Source: Mesaphorura yosii (taxonomy: Eukaryota > Arthropoda > Collembola > Poduromorpha > Tullbergiidae). From it: a stretch of DNA of 64,000 nt. The notes under the pieces are model-generated. The model ran no database searches. It was given only the letters and a program-made list of their open reading frames with translations, and was not told the DNA's origin. Made by a program: the position numbers and the translations under genes. Positions within the stretch are counted from its first letter, which is position 1; the number at the start of each line of letters is the position of its first letter. Shown piece by piece: positions 24,911 through 37,231 of this stretch. The stretch is taken from positions 1 to 64,000 of the forward strand of contig WIXG01000192.1 of NCBI GenBank assembly GCA_009869945.1. Reading direction: 5' to 3'.

Positions 24911-27900
24911 TCATCTTGACAGATCTGGCGTATAATTATCATTACTTATGCCTCCGCTGTCAATATCACCATTTCGAGAGTAGGATGGCTTGGAATGTAA
25001 TCCGTTGCCAAGCAGTACGGGGAACCAGAGCGGCAGGAGTGCACCGGAGATGTACGACTTTTCAGCAGCCGCTATCGAATTGGCAAGCTGTTTCCGTTTG
25101 TTAAACTGTGCCAGATGATCAATCTGCAGATTGGAGACGTGACTGTTACTGTTGTGGTGAGTTGGAATCGGAATGGGAATAGGAACTGATGGCGGCGATT
25201 GATCAGCATTGGCGGGGCTGTGCTTTCTCTTCGGGCCGAGAACAACGAGACTTACTGTCTGCCCTGATGGCTGAATAGCTTCGTATTTGGTCTCGATCAT
25301 ATCCTCTTCACCGTGCTGATGCAAGTGTGAGTGTGATTGCGACTGCGGTTGTCCACCAAGGCCATGTTTGTCGTTGTTCCCGTTTGTCAGGGGTTTGTCT
25401 CTGGTAATGAGTTTCTCCTCCAATTCAGGCGTCAATTTTGTGCCAAGAAATGAATGAGAGTACGACTGCGTATTGATTTTGGTTATGTTGTGACGTTTAT
25501 TGACGGCCACTTTGCTGTAGGGACTGATTGGTGAGGAGATTTGATGATACTCGGTGTTAATTGGTTGTGTCTTGATTGATGTCGTGACCAAATACGGCGT
25601 TGGAATCGAGGCATTAAGCTCAGGAACTGAAGAGGAGTAATTAGTAGGATCCGCGGGCCACGCAGAGCCTGGGCGAAATGTGGCGCCTGTGTCGACGATG
25701 CCTTCAATCGCACTTGGTGGCGACGGTGCGGCTGAAATGTTCCATTCATTAGACAGCACATTTTTGAGGAAATTTTTGAGCAACGGTACATCTTGTGGCT
25801 CGCCATTCGCCACCGCTGCAAGAAACTGTCTATTGTTATCGTCTTCGTAGGTGGACGGAGAGACAGCAGATGTCGATGTCGACACAGAGGAAGTGTGGCC
25901 TTCATGGCTCAAGCTTGGGCCGTGTCTATTAATAGTAGGGCTCTTGTGCCTGTGCTCATCATCGTCGTCGTTCTTCTTCTGCGTCCTGCTAGGCAAAGTA
26001 GGTGACGATGACTCTGTAATCACTTCAACTTTGATCCACTTTGGATTATCATCTTCTGCCGTAGACATTGCTGCTCCGCCGCTGTGGACGCTGTGAGCGT
26101 GTGCTGCCGCTCTTCTGCGTCTTCGTCTTCCATTCATCATCAACAACAATTCTCGATCTCCTTCATCCACATCATTCGCATTCTCACCACGGCCACGGCC
26201 ATGGCCATTATGTTCATTATCATCATTATTATTATGATTCAAAGAGATTCTTCCACTTTTTTCTGACGCTGACCCATTTTCCATTTTTAACTCCAATTCT
26301 TCGCCTTTTTCTTTTCCTAATTCCTTTCTTTCGAGGCGCATTGTTGTTGTTGCTTCTGTTGCTGTTGCAGCATTTGCTTTTAATTTGAGTTTACCATTAT
26401 TGGTACTATTATTAGAGATTCGCATCCACAACGGCAGCGGAGATGCACCACGAACGATTTCTGTTTCTTCATTGTTTGAGTTCGCGTTTTGTTCTCTGCT
26501 GCTTACTGCGTCAGGGGCGATAATGCTCGCACTCACAGAATGGTCATGTCTCCGACGGTTGTTATTTGTGTCCACTGTGGCTGCATTTGGAATGAAGTTG
26601 GTTCCATTTGAATCGCCCAATCGCAATTTCCTATTCTTGCGGCCAGTTGCAACAATTGGAACCCAGTACGGCCATGTGGCAACCGCACCAGCTGCCAGCG
26701 TTGGAATTGTGCTGTAGCCCAATGCAGTCATGAATTGCTTTAAACGATTTCGCGTGTCAGCTGCCGTAGTCTCCGCGTTAATTAGGCTTTGAATGTTTTG
26801 CAAGGGTGAAGATGGACCAACACTTGGAGCTGGTGCAGGTGGAGGTGGCGGAGGCAGTGGTTCGGGCACAGGTCCTTCCGCGTCTATGATTGACTCTTCT
26901 GTTAAACTTGAAAATTCAGATGTAGGTTTTGAGGATTCATCCATGGTACCATTGCTGATCTTCAATTGTTGTAGTTGTAATTCAATTTGCTGATTCTTCA
27001 TTGTTGAAACCGTCTGAGACGTATTTAAATTCAGACTCTTTGTTGCGTTTCTTGGGAATGAACTTGTGGCAGACAAAATTTGCTCAAAAAGCGGTCTGTT
27101 GTCTGTCCCTTCCTCAAACTGCGTTGGGATTGCACTATTGTTCATTTTGACATGTAATTTTGGTGAATGCGGATGGAAGTCGTCATCTTCACTGTCATTT
27201 TCCGAAGATGTCACGAGACCAATCCTTTCGTTGAATTCAGTGTGATCGTGCTGAATCGACGGCAATTTGTCATTCTTATTACCATTTATGAAGAATTCCA
27301 TCGATGAGGATTGGTCTGACGCCTCGTCCTGGTGACCTTGTTTCGAATTCTGTGGCTGTGACCCCACGAAAGGCTTCGGCACCAGCTGCTGGTTCAGGAT
27401 CCAATTCAAGTGCGCAAGTTCAGACGGTAATTTTAGCTCAATGCTGCTACTGTCGCCGCTGCTTGTGTTGTTGCTGTAATTAATTGGAAGCTGTGTTAAT
27501 TGCAAAGGCGACGACCAGTTGCCCGTGTCCGTGTTGGGGTCACGAGTTTTGTGGAGTGACTGTTGATTCTGCATAAATTTTATGTAACTCAACAGCTCCT
27601 CCGTTTCTTTATCGATGATGGCCTCATCCTCATCAGTTTCGTCTTGAGTGTGAATTTGTACGTGCGCACTTGTCATCGTCTTCGTCATGTTTGAATTGTT
27701 AATGGAATGCAGCAAGTCGAAAATACTCATCTGGTCATTGGCGTGCGTGCCCGTCGTGTTACTGGTGGCATTATTATGGTAATTTGTATGAGTGATCGAA
27801 TTTAGCGCATGATGAGGACTCGTGGAAGAGGATGAGACTGCAAATATGGGACTCTGAGCTTGTGTCTGCGCGTGAGCTGCATTTCCTTCGTCTTTGAGAT

Positions 27901-30203
27901 GACTTGACATAATAAACTGATGATGAATCGGTGTTGTCACTTTAGCATCGTTTTCAATACCTTGCAGTGTTGGCTGTTGTGACTGTGATTGAGACAGAGA
28001 CAAAGGGCCTTGTTTATGTGCATTTTGTGCAAATACGTGCGAGTGAAGAGAATACAAATTACCAGGCGATAAATCAGGTCCGGCATGTTTGCTCGGTCCA
28101 TCTTGAGCCGTGTCAAACAGCCCATTTTTTATCGACGCTAACAATGAAGGCTTGAGCCAAGGATGACCGATGCCATTAAAATTTGTAATACCAGAAGCGT
28201 TACTCGTTCGACGATGGTCATTAGTGAAGCGACTGGCTCCCGCTGTTAAACCAACACCGAAATTGAGTACGAATATGTTGATGATATTTGTCTTGGTCGT
28301 TGCGTTGATGCTCGTCGGAATGGAGCCATTTGTCACGAGCTTGTGCAGCATCTGATGAAACTGCAGGTTTGGGTGTTGCAGGTTGAGGAATTCGGAACCG
28401 TGGAGAGGGAAGCCTGCTGGTGTGTTTAATGGTGTGGAAAAAGAGCCCGATGGTGAGTCAGTAGCGGTAGGAGGGCGGCTGCCGTTTCCATTCCAATAAT
28501 CACCGTGAGCGTGATTTTGATTATGCTGGCTTATGTAAGGACGACGCCCTTGCTCCGATGCGGTAGCCGACTCAAGAGCGGCCGCGATTTTTAGAGCGGC
28601 CGAGTTGATGTTAGGGTCAGCGGCGAGCGCCGACTCGAGCAAATACTTGACTTGTGGATTCTTTAAGAAGATGACCTTTCTGTCTTGATTTCGAGTGGCA
28701 CCTGCTGAATTCTTACCGGAATTTGAGTTTGGCGTGATCACCACGTTGACAACCTGCGTCCCATCATCAGCTTGATTCCTTTGATTCCTTGCCTCAATTA
28801 GAATTGACATTAATTGCTTGAGTTTGTTGACAGTTTGTTCTGGGTCAGCTTTCGCCGAACCCATACGTAGTCTGCTGTTGTTCTTGTACACATGTTGTTG
28901 ATCATTAACCATTGTTTTAAGCGCGACACTTGATGCATTACCGTTTTGCTGCTCTAGCGAAGATTCGACAAATTTTTCTAATGCTGATATCAAGTCGTGC
29001 AGCACGACTTCGTCATCATTACCATTATCATTAGCGTCACGGGAATGGAGGTGATCATGATCGTTGAGATTCCCGTTACTTCTGCCTGCGCCAGTGCTAT
29101 TAATAGGATTACTCGTGGGCGTGGGTTTCGTTGTCATGTTCAGCTGCATTTTTGATGCTTCATTTGTATAATTACGCGACCAGATGTCTGATGCTGCTTC
29201 TACTGATTGGTTTTCGTCGGCCATCAAAGTCTGGCCATTGTTTTTGTCTAATTTTCTTGACGATAGTGACCACGTATGAAATGGCACCTGACTGTCGTCG
29301 TTTTGACCATCGTCTTCGAATGATGCGGACGCCGACGAATCTACATGAAGACCATGTCTGTTGGTTCGGTGTAATCCCGGTGCCTGCTGCTGCTGTGCTT
29401 TGGAGAATTTTCCCAAGAAATCAAGCAAATCTTCTTGCGAAGTTCTAGAAGTCTTTTTCGGATTCATTTTCCACGCAGTACTCATTCGGTGGACCGTGTT
29501 TGAATGAATTTGATAGCTGGACACACCAGATTGCGATAGCGTGTCGTACTTTGTCTTGGATGACGCACCCTGACCCTGGCCCCGTACGCCATTATTGCCA
29601 TATTTACCTACCACATCTACATCTGACAATACTACAGAAAACGACCGGATCTCTGACGGTGAAATTTTACGATCCTGGCGATCCTGAACCCATGCCCTAT
29701 CGTAATTACTAAACTTACTGTTACCCGTATCCTTATCTATATCGGATCCTAATGTGACTACAGATACACTACCATCTTTCCGCGTTTTGTACCTGCTGTT
29801 CTCATTTCCTCCAGACGTGTGCTGAGTGGGAAGTCGTGCCGACGCTTGCCACGATGGTTCTCCATTGATTTGGGCTCCGTCCTGACTTTGGAAAACTGCA
29901 TCCGAAGACGGTTTGGCAGCGTAGAATAAGCGAGATAATCCTATGGATGGAGTGTCGGCCAGTATTCTGGACTCGCCATGAGTTTCTTTGGGGTGGAGGA
30001 GTGAGCCGGCTAAAGCAAAAGCAATGTCAAATTTACAGTATGGGAGACTGTTTTAATAAATTCTTTCGCCAATTTCATTTACCGGGTGAAGGCTTGGCAT
30101 CACAAATCTGACAAGTTGGTAAGAATACTTGAGCAAACACGAGATAAATGCTGAATACTCGAAGAAAACTCGAAACCACTTCAATTCGTTTGAATTCCAG
30201 CAT
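24911..30203 (-). CDS. Giant low-complexity secreted/membrane protein, 1,739 aa
   Basis: Exon 1 (30203-30083) starts at ATG and encodes a signal peptide (FLRVFSIYLVFAQVFLPTCQ), ending in phase 1. Exon 2 (30009-24911, 5,099 nt) is open to a TGA, so the whole protein has one 73-nt intron. It is rich in Asn, Ser, Gln and His, with few cysteines. Hydrophobic segments lie at about 610-630 (IFVLNFGVGLTAGASRF), 1132-1171 (STIPTLAAGAVATWPYWVPI, then VATGRKNRKLRL) and 1690-1713 (SYISGALLPLWFPVLLGNG). A proline run before the second (PPPPPPAPAP) and a six-arginine cluster (GRRRRRRAAAHA) after it are also present. No known domain is recognised. The signal exon, phase-1 intron and hydrophobic-then-basic module link it to the neighbours. 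Function unknown; an extracellular matrix or lumen-facing role is only a guess. Confidence 0.8.
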
Positions 30204-33200
30204 CGTGAGGGAGTCCAGTTTTCGACGTGAAGTGAGAATTTTCGCCTGTATGAGACGAGCCTTGCTGTGAGGTGCAATTGCAAAGTGTTCAACACGTTCT
30301 CAGTGCTGATGCCTTTTCATAACACTCAAGCAAGTAGCGGTCACTTAATCTGCTTACAATTATATCACCGAATAGTTCACGAAACGTCACTCACGACATC
30401 AAGTCACGAATAAATTGTTTTGATTGGAGTTATGAATTGAAAGTGTGCTTGTGCTTATCACCTGGCTGGCCTGTAGTCCGGCGTCAACTGAGTCACTGGG
30501 ACTGGGAAGCCATGCGAACTTATATAACAAAAGCATAAGATGAGGTTAGCATTACCAAGGCAATAAAGCAAATCGCAAGGCGCTGGCAGTGGCAGGACTA
30601 GCAACACTTTGTTATTGATGGTGATTCTCAAAATTCCCCTTTCCTCATTTAGGATTTGGATACCCAAAATTAAAACACGGTGCAACAATGTTCTTCTCAG
30701 TTCTTGTACATCGTACGTGTACGGTGTAGCGCAGCATAGGAAATGGGTACCCGCGCCAGCCAGTGCATAACGGGCCGGGCCGGGCCAAATGCATCTTATT
30801 GCGATTGCAGAAGAATTCGTAGTCGTACGCCTTGGTCGTGGCCATGACTCGTTTCTGGGCCAAAGAAAATCACTGCCTGCTTACCTGCTGCTACCGTAAT
30901 CATTAAAAGATAGATTTAAAGCCCTTTTGTGCTGCGTTTTTATTTAACACCTTTCATAGACTTTTATTCTGTACTTAGCATACAATTTTGGTGAACCCGC
31001 TGTAATGAGCGTGTAATAATTATTTGCAGGATGTGGTACACACTCTTTACACGCTATTTTGGACATAAACTCAGGGTACGACAATTGGCAAACGATTTGC
31101 ACAAATTGCACGGCTTTGTCCGGCCTGCTGCCTGCTCTGCTCTTTATTTGACAGCACCCGCTGTATTGTATCGTACATGCTGTCATTCCTAATTAACCGT
31201 TTCTTAAACGGTGTAGTTGTGCGCCTTGTTGTGCTCGACGAATGATGCGTACCAATTATAAACATTATGATCCTGTATCTAATGAGCGTGATAATTACAA
31301 CATCGGCATACTTTTGAAGATTTAAGCTGAATCCAATTCTACATTTGTTCATTTGGTGGCTGAAACTATCCGTTACCATTTTCCGTAATTTTTTGCAATT
31401 TCTAGACCTCCAACACAAGCGTTTCTTCTCTGATAAACAAACTCAGAACTTCGTAAACAAGATTCCGTGCTAATTTAATTATCTATGCTTTAGTTTCAAA
31501 TACAAATACTTACAACAACGATTAAAGCAACTGAAGATTCCGACCCTTCTCAATTGCGTTTTTCGTGGCTCTGAGTCGCTTTTTAAATTAATTCACGAAT
31601 TTATGTGGAAAGTTAACCGCAAACTTTCCCAATCCCAAAGCCAAACTGAGAACAAATCATACGCATATTTGTGATCGCTGACTGTAATCGTCTGTGCGGT
31701 TGATTTGCTGCCGGCTCCCAGCACGAAATTCGCTCATTGAGACCAGGAAACGCTGACTACATTTTATTTCATCTTCCCGTCACTCCACAGGTGATCTTCT
31801 CTTCTCTGAAAAATTACCAATTCATCGATCAACCTAATTTACATGCACTTGATACTGATAAATAAATATCTTCAACATGCATTCATTGTGATCATGATCA
31901 TGAATTCATATCAATTCTCGAATCAAACACTGCAATTTATCGGTGAATTCAAACTAGTTCATCCATCTTGATTGAGGCAATGAATTTTTCCCAAACATGG
32001 GTATTTCACAGAGTACCGTTCTTCTAAGCATTTGATATCAATACTTGAATCTTCACCCCGTGCTTGTATGGGCATCTTGACCGATTTCGTGATCAGTGAT
32101 TCGGGTTGAATGTGAATTGCAAATTGTAAATTCGAGAAACATCTCAACTCAAGCTTATGATCATGAACAAGAGAACGAGCTACTCAAATGCGTGGAGTTC
32201 CTCAAATAGAATTGTTGAAGTTGGAAGCACAAGCAATACTTCAGCCTAACAATTCAATTCACCGCACTGGCTGTCTGTTCGTTCATTCGCCAGATTAACA
32301 TGTGTACAAATAAATTATAATTTATTCATTAAGAAGTTTGCCAACGGCATCATTCCGTCCGTCCATCGTCCACTCGTGCGCTCGTGTCCGCAGGAACAAA
32401 AGCGATTCACCTGCCAATAAATAGAATGGTCATCTCAACGCATACCTTGGCCTGCCGTGCTATGCTGCTGCTTTAAGCCTGGGCATTAACCTAAATCCTG
32501 AGTTGCCGTTGTCAATTCTTGTTCAGCCGAGATTAATTCATCTTGATGCACAAAGTGATAATGATAATGAACTTTCTATGCTGCGTTGGGACTAATCTAC
32601 GCATTGTCCATTTACATATTTTCAATTTATTGTGACGAATGGCCGAAAATGGCCAAGCTGATTTCTTATGCTTGTGGCTAATGAGAAGATTACGAGACAA
32701 GAATAGATAAACTTAATCAATTGATAAGTCAAGTCAATAGTGAAGACTCTTCTAGACGGCATCTCGGAGTACAAGTTGCATTTTACGCTTGATAACATTA
32801 TTAATTCGGTGATGGACGATGGTAAGTAAAAACTGTTCGACTCGCTCAGAAGCGCAAAATTTCGATCAATTCATAACAGTACAATGAAATGGAAAATGAC
32901 GGCTCGAACGTGAGAGTAACTCGAAGGAGAAATAAAATAGTGGCACAGCGATCCAATGTCAATGTCAAAGGCACACGCGAGACGCTGCTAAGAATGCATT
33001 GTGCATATTAATAATAAATGCGTGCAATTTTTATAATCAGTTTTGATTGACTTCAAAAGGCGAAGAGAAAAGAAGATGAGTTCCGTTCCATTTCTACACG
33101 CGAACGCGGCCCGACTCCGCTGTTATCTCTTTCAACGTACGATTTTCTGACATTCTTCTTCATTTTCGTCTTTTTATGTGCCATGTCCGTTCTTTCTCAT

Positions 33201-34485
33201 CTGTAATTTATTTTTAGCGCAGCACATACTGCATGCTCGGAGCTTACATTGCCTTGCTTCTCTTCATTGTTGATGACTGGGTTACTTTTGTCAACATGGG
33301 GAGAGCGGAAAATAAGAAAAATGCATGTTTCTTGGCAGATCGCAGGCGGAAAATTGCAAGGCGGTTGGGAAATGTGAGCGAGTGAAATATTTCTAAGAAA
33401 GGAATAACAATTGTAACAAAGAAAGGAATACAGTGCGAATAAGGAATCTATTTCAACTCGCGTGGGTGTCCATTTACAAAGTGTATCAAGTCCATCCTGT
33501 TCCTTCATCTCTAAATCCAAGACAAAATGCGTTTATACGTTATTGGCAAACATTACGAAAGCGTTGATTCTTCCTTTGCCCTGTTGTTATTCCCAGTTTT
33601 ATATTTCCACAGCTAGCAGCTTCTCGACTTCAATGTGAAAAACCGTCCAGCCGAACTCCTCATCATTGGTGTCTTAATCCGGGAAATTTACTGAAATCAT
33701 GTATATTTTGCTCTCAATTTAAAGATCATGTGGCTTGAAAGTCAGTTTGCAGTTTGACTTTTTCGCGTTTGCCCGATTTCTCTTTCTTCATCCTCCGATA
33801 AATTCCACAAATGGTTTATGCTTGGTTACTTTGGAACAATTGTTCCCAGACAATTGTTTCTGGAGAAATTATTCCAAACTTGTTTGTATAAACATGGCGG
33901 AATTAAAAACCACCGATTCTGAGTAGAATTTGTTCAATACAAATTAACTAACGAATTTTTCGCCCGAGTACGAAAATTCCCGAGATTTTCAGTGGTTATA
34001 CTGACCTTGCAAAACTCTACCTCAGTTGTAAATAGTAAGGGACAGGTAACATAAACTTCATGGAGGTAGAAATTAAGACGACATGCTCCAAATGTTTCAG
34101 AAACGTCTTAATTTACTAACGGTCCTTAAGGTGTATGCTACAGATAACCGTACTAGTTACATTTCTACATAAACAACAGTAATACTCCACACTCCACTAA
34201 AGTGTTAACGGTCGGGCTTCCATAAATCTCCTTCGTCGATAAGTTAAGTAATTTAATTACTCAAGAATTAAAAATCAAAATAGATACAAAAGATATAAAA
34301 TGATTTAGTATTTAGAATGCATTTTGTACATCACTTGCGAATTGCGTTCAAGAACTGCATTTTAGATGTGGATGAAATATTAATTTAGCAGGCAAGTGTA
34401 AACATCCTTCAGTCTGTGTCTAAAATACTATCAACAATATACATATTTTAAGGAAAGAATAAAATAACTGTCATAAAGCTACAGA
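30204..34485. other. Intergenic, about 4.3 kb, no gene supported
   Basis: Only short open frames up to 115 codons, none with domains. A GC-rich triplication (GGGCCGGGCCGGGCC) is at about 30773-30787. The 5' flank of the 1,739-aa gene and the 3' flank of the 890-aa gene lie here. No repeats or RNA genes recognised. Confidence 0.55.
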
Positions 34486-37231
34486 CTACACACGCCTAGA
34501 CTTAGGTTGTCTCATTAGAGATAAGTAACTTGGCAAGGAATTAGGAAACTGCGTTCTCTCATTCATTGACAGAAATACTGGATCTGGAAGTTGTGCTGGC
34601 TCGGATCTTTTTCTTCTTCTCCGGCCTAGCGCCATCGGCAGAATTGCGGCCAAAGTAGCTGCGCACAAAATTAGAAATGTTACTTCCCTTCATGTCATGT
34701 ACAACATCATCGAGGTGATAACAAATCTTACCAGGAACCATTCCTGCTCCAACTGCTGTATAAATTGGGTTCAATCCTTCAAGAAATCCTCGCTTAGGAG
34801 CAGCTGTGGGCTTGGCAGCGGTGGCCTGAGCAGTACCTGGCCTTGAGTTCTGGTCCTTCACCTGTGGCAGTACAATCAGATTTGCAGTCGCCTTTGTTCC
34901 ACTGCTCGACGATGACAACGATCCTCGACCATCCCCAACGTCATCGAATTCAAGTGAGGTTGACAGCAAATCCTCATCGTTTACGTCATCCATGATGTCT
35001 TGTGAAGGCTGCAGGTTTAAATTGTCCGAATCTGCTAGGTCGACGTGGACTCCCTGTCTCTTCGGGTTGACAGTCGTGGGCTTTCGCTTAGCGGGTGAAG
35101 TAGTGGACTTGTGATGGTTCAATGTTGGTACAAGCGAATGCAAGGTTGCGTTCGTTCGTCTGAATAGTTCATCCTGGCTGAGTGGTGTAAATGAGTAGCT
35201 CGATTCAGCAGTTTCCAGGTCCCCTTCCTTTAGCAGCATTTTAGAGTGACGATTGCCACTGTCGTAAAACTCATAAGGAAAGTCTGAATTACCGCTTGCG
35301 TATCGTTCGTTTGTGTGCGTGGGTCCACGATTCACTCCGTAATTCTTTCTATTTCCGTCAACGTGTTCAATGTTCGAGGTGGATGAGACTAGAACCCAGC
35401 GTGGATCATCGCGTGTGCTGGCCGGATCCGGGTACGAATTTGGTCGGCCAAAGTGTGCACTCCCAACGCCCGGTCTGAAAAAACTGCCTCCAGTTCCATA
35501 TCGCCTGTTTGGATTGTGAGGGTAGTTGTCTGAAGGCGCAGGCTGCACTCTGCCCCCACTGAAGCTACTTCCAGGGGCCGACCAAGATGCCACCGGCCTT
35601 CTACCCGGGTGAGTTGACCAAGCGGAGGACGAAGACTGTGACGAGGACGAGGGTGGAAATTTAGAGTTTTTGTCTGCCTCCCAACTCGCCGTCGCCGATT
35701 GCGGTGTGTCAGGGTAAATTATATCGTTCCAAGCGTCCGATATTCCAGGGCGTCGCTTTGTTTGCTGCTGTTGTGGGTATCGAGTGTTCCAGCCAGAATT
35801 GAGACCCGTCTCTACTGACCAGCCAAAGTTCTCTGGTCGTGGTTGGAATTGATGACGCTTCGGTGGTGAATGTGGCTCTGTGTCCACACGGTCCAACCAC
35901 TCCAACGATACTGGCTTGCCACCCCCGCTACTACTACTTCCTGTTCCTCGGATGGGCCAAAGACTGGTGGAAGGTAACTGCGAGGGCGACGTTCCTTTGG
36001 GCACCCACTTGGAGATGGTGACCCCAGCCACAGAAACAGGATCCAGTTTCACCCACCGCCTGTTGTTTTCCTCTCGAATCTCATCAAGGATCGGGCTTGT
36101 CCCTTGCTGATAATTTAATTCCTCCAGCCAAGTTGGCAGCCTCGCACCTCCGTACTTGTTGGCACCACCGCCGGCGTGGGCCGAGTGGGCGTGTTCATGG
36201 TTTGTCCAGCCATATCGCTTAGCAAATGATTCTGGGCTCAGCTCCTCTTCGCCAATCCGATTTGCAAACTGTGAGGAAGACGGCACAGAATCCGAAGTAG
36301 TTCTTATTGTTGGAGAAGCCAGACTTGCATGAAGACTGGCTCGTCTGTTGGCAACCGCGAACGGGTCGTAGGGTTCCAGTTTAATCCAGGCAGGAGCAGG
36401 AGTCGAATAATGCTCAAAAGACATTGCCACCGATGGAGAAACCTTCTTCAATGGCTTGCCAGCAATTGTAAAAGGAACTGACGAGAAGCCTTCGGCTGTT
36501 GAACCCTTACCGTCCTTTTCATCCGCCCCTTCTTCCTTCGAATCGGAATGCTTAGTGGAAAGCCTTTTGTTGAAAATTGTTCCATGGAATGATTTTCCAG
36601 GAGATTTATTTTCCTGTCCGCAATTGTTGCTCGTGCTGAAAATGCATTCGTAAGTTGGGTCAGAGAAAGATGGAGATGATGCCACTTGTCCTTTTCTACT
36701 CGAAAACAGTGCCTCAGTCGGATACTCCCTGTTTCTGATCACCGTCTTTCTGTTGACTTTGCCAGAGCCAAGCGTTGTAGTAAAGGAAAGTGGTTTAGTA
36801 CTCAAGTACGCTGAAGTTGAACCAACTCGCGCTAACGACATTCGCCTCTCATTGTTGTCGCTGAACGAGTTTGACGGTGAGCGCTGATGCGGAAAATTGC
36901 GAATTCGTTGTCCGAAAAGTAATGACCTAGAACTTGGTGAAACTGCATGTGAATTGCTTTCGGCATCCTTTTCACTCTCTCCAGCTGCCGACGCGTGTGC
37001 AGGGGCCCGATTTGATTCTTTTTCATTGTTGGGTTTCGCACTTGCAATGGCGGAACCATTATTAGCGTGCAATTTGGAGAGTTTTGTGTTCAGCTCGTTT
37101 CTAGTCGGCGCCAACGCCGAAACGCCATGCGGATGAGTGCTGCCAATGAGCGCGAGCTGAATGAATAGGCTGAGGGAAACAGTTAAGCAGATACGGTGTA
37201 GTAGCTCCGTTGTAAACACGATCTTCGTCAT
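34486..37231 (-). CDS. Secreted/membrane low-complexity protein with RRRRKR module, 890 aa
   Basis: Exon 1 (37231-34732) starts at ATG with a signal peptide (ICLTVSLSLFIQLALIGS) and exon 2 (34658-34486) follows a 73-nt intron with consensus ends (GTAAGA ... GTGCGCAG); total 891 codons including the stop. The body is Ser/Pro/Arg/Asn-rich with no recognised domain. The intron splits the hydrophobic segment: exon 1 ends NPIYTAVGAGMVP and exon 2 continues ATLAAILPMALGRRRRKRSE, so splicing assembles a membrane-like segment (about 823-845) followed by RRRRKR (846-851), a furin-like site, and a 39-residue tail. Retaining the intron also leaves an open frame (to 34559), giving a hydrophilic tail without the basic site. 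Both versions are 890 residues. The spliced model is preferred because it recreates the module seen in the neighbouring genes. Family unrecognised. Confidence 0.8.

Noticed and set aside
25483-26388. Frames on both strands rich in Ser/Leu/His across the giant gene
   Set aside because: Shadows of the biased codons of the 1,739-residue protein.
30773-30787. GGGCCGGGCCGGGCC tandem
   Set aside because: Only three short units; no sign of a minisatellite or functional element.
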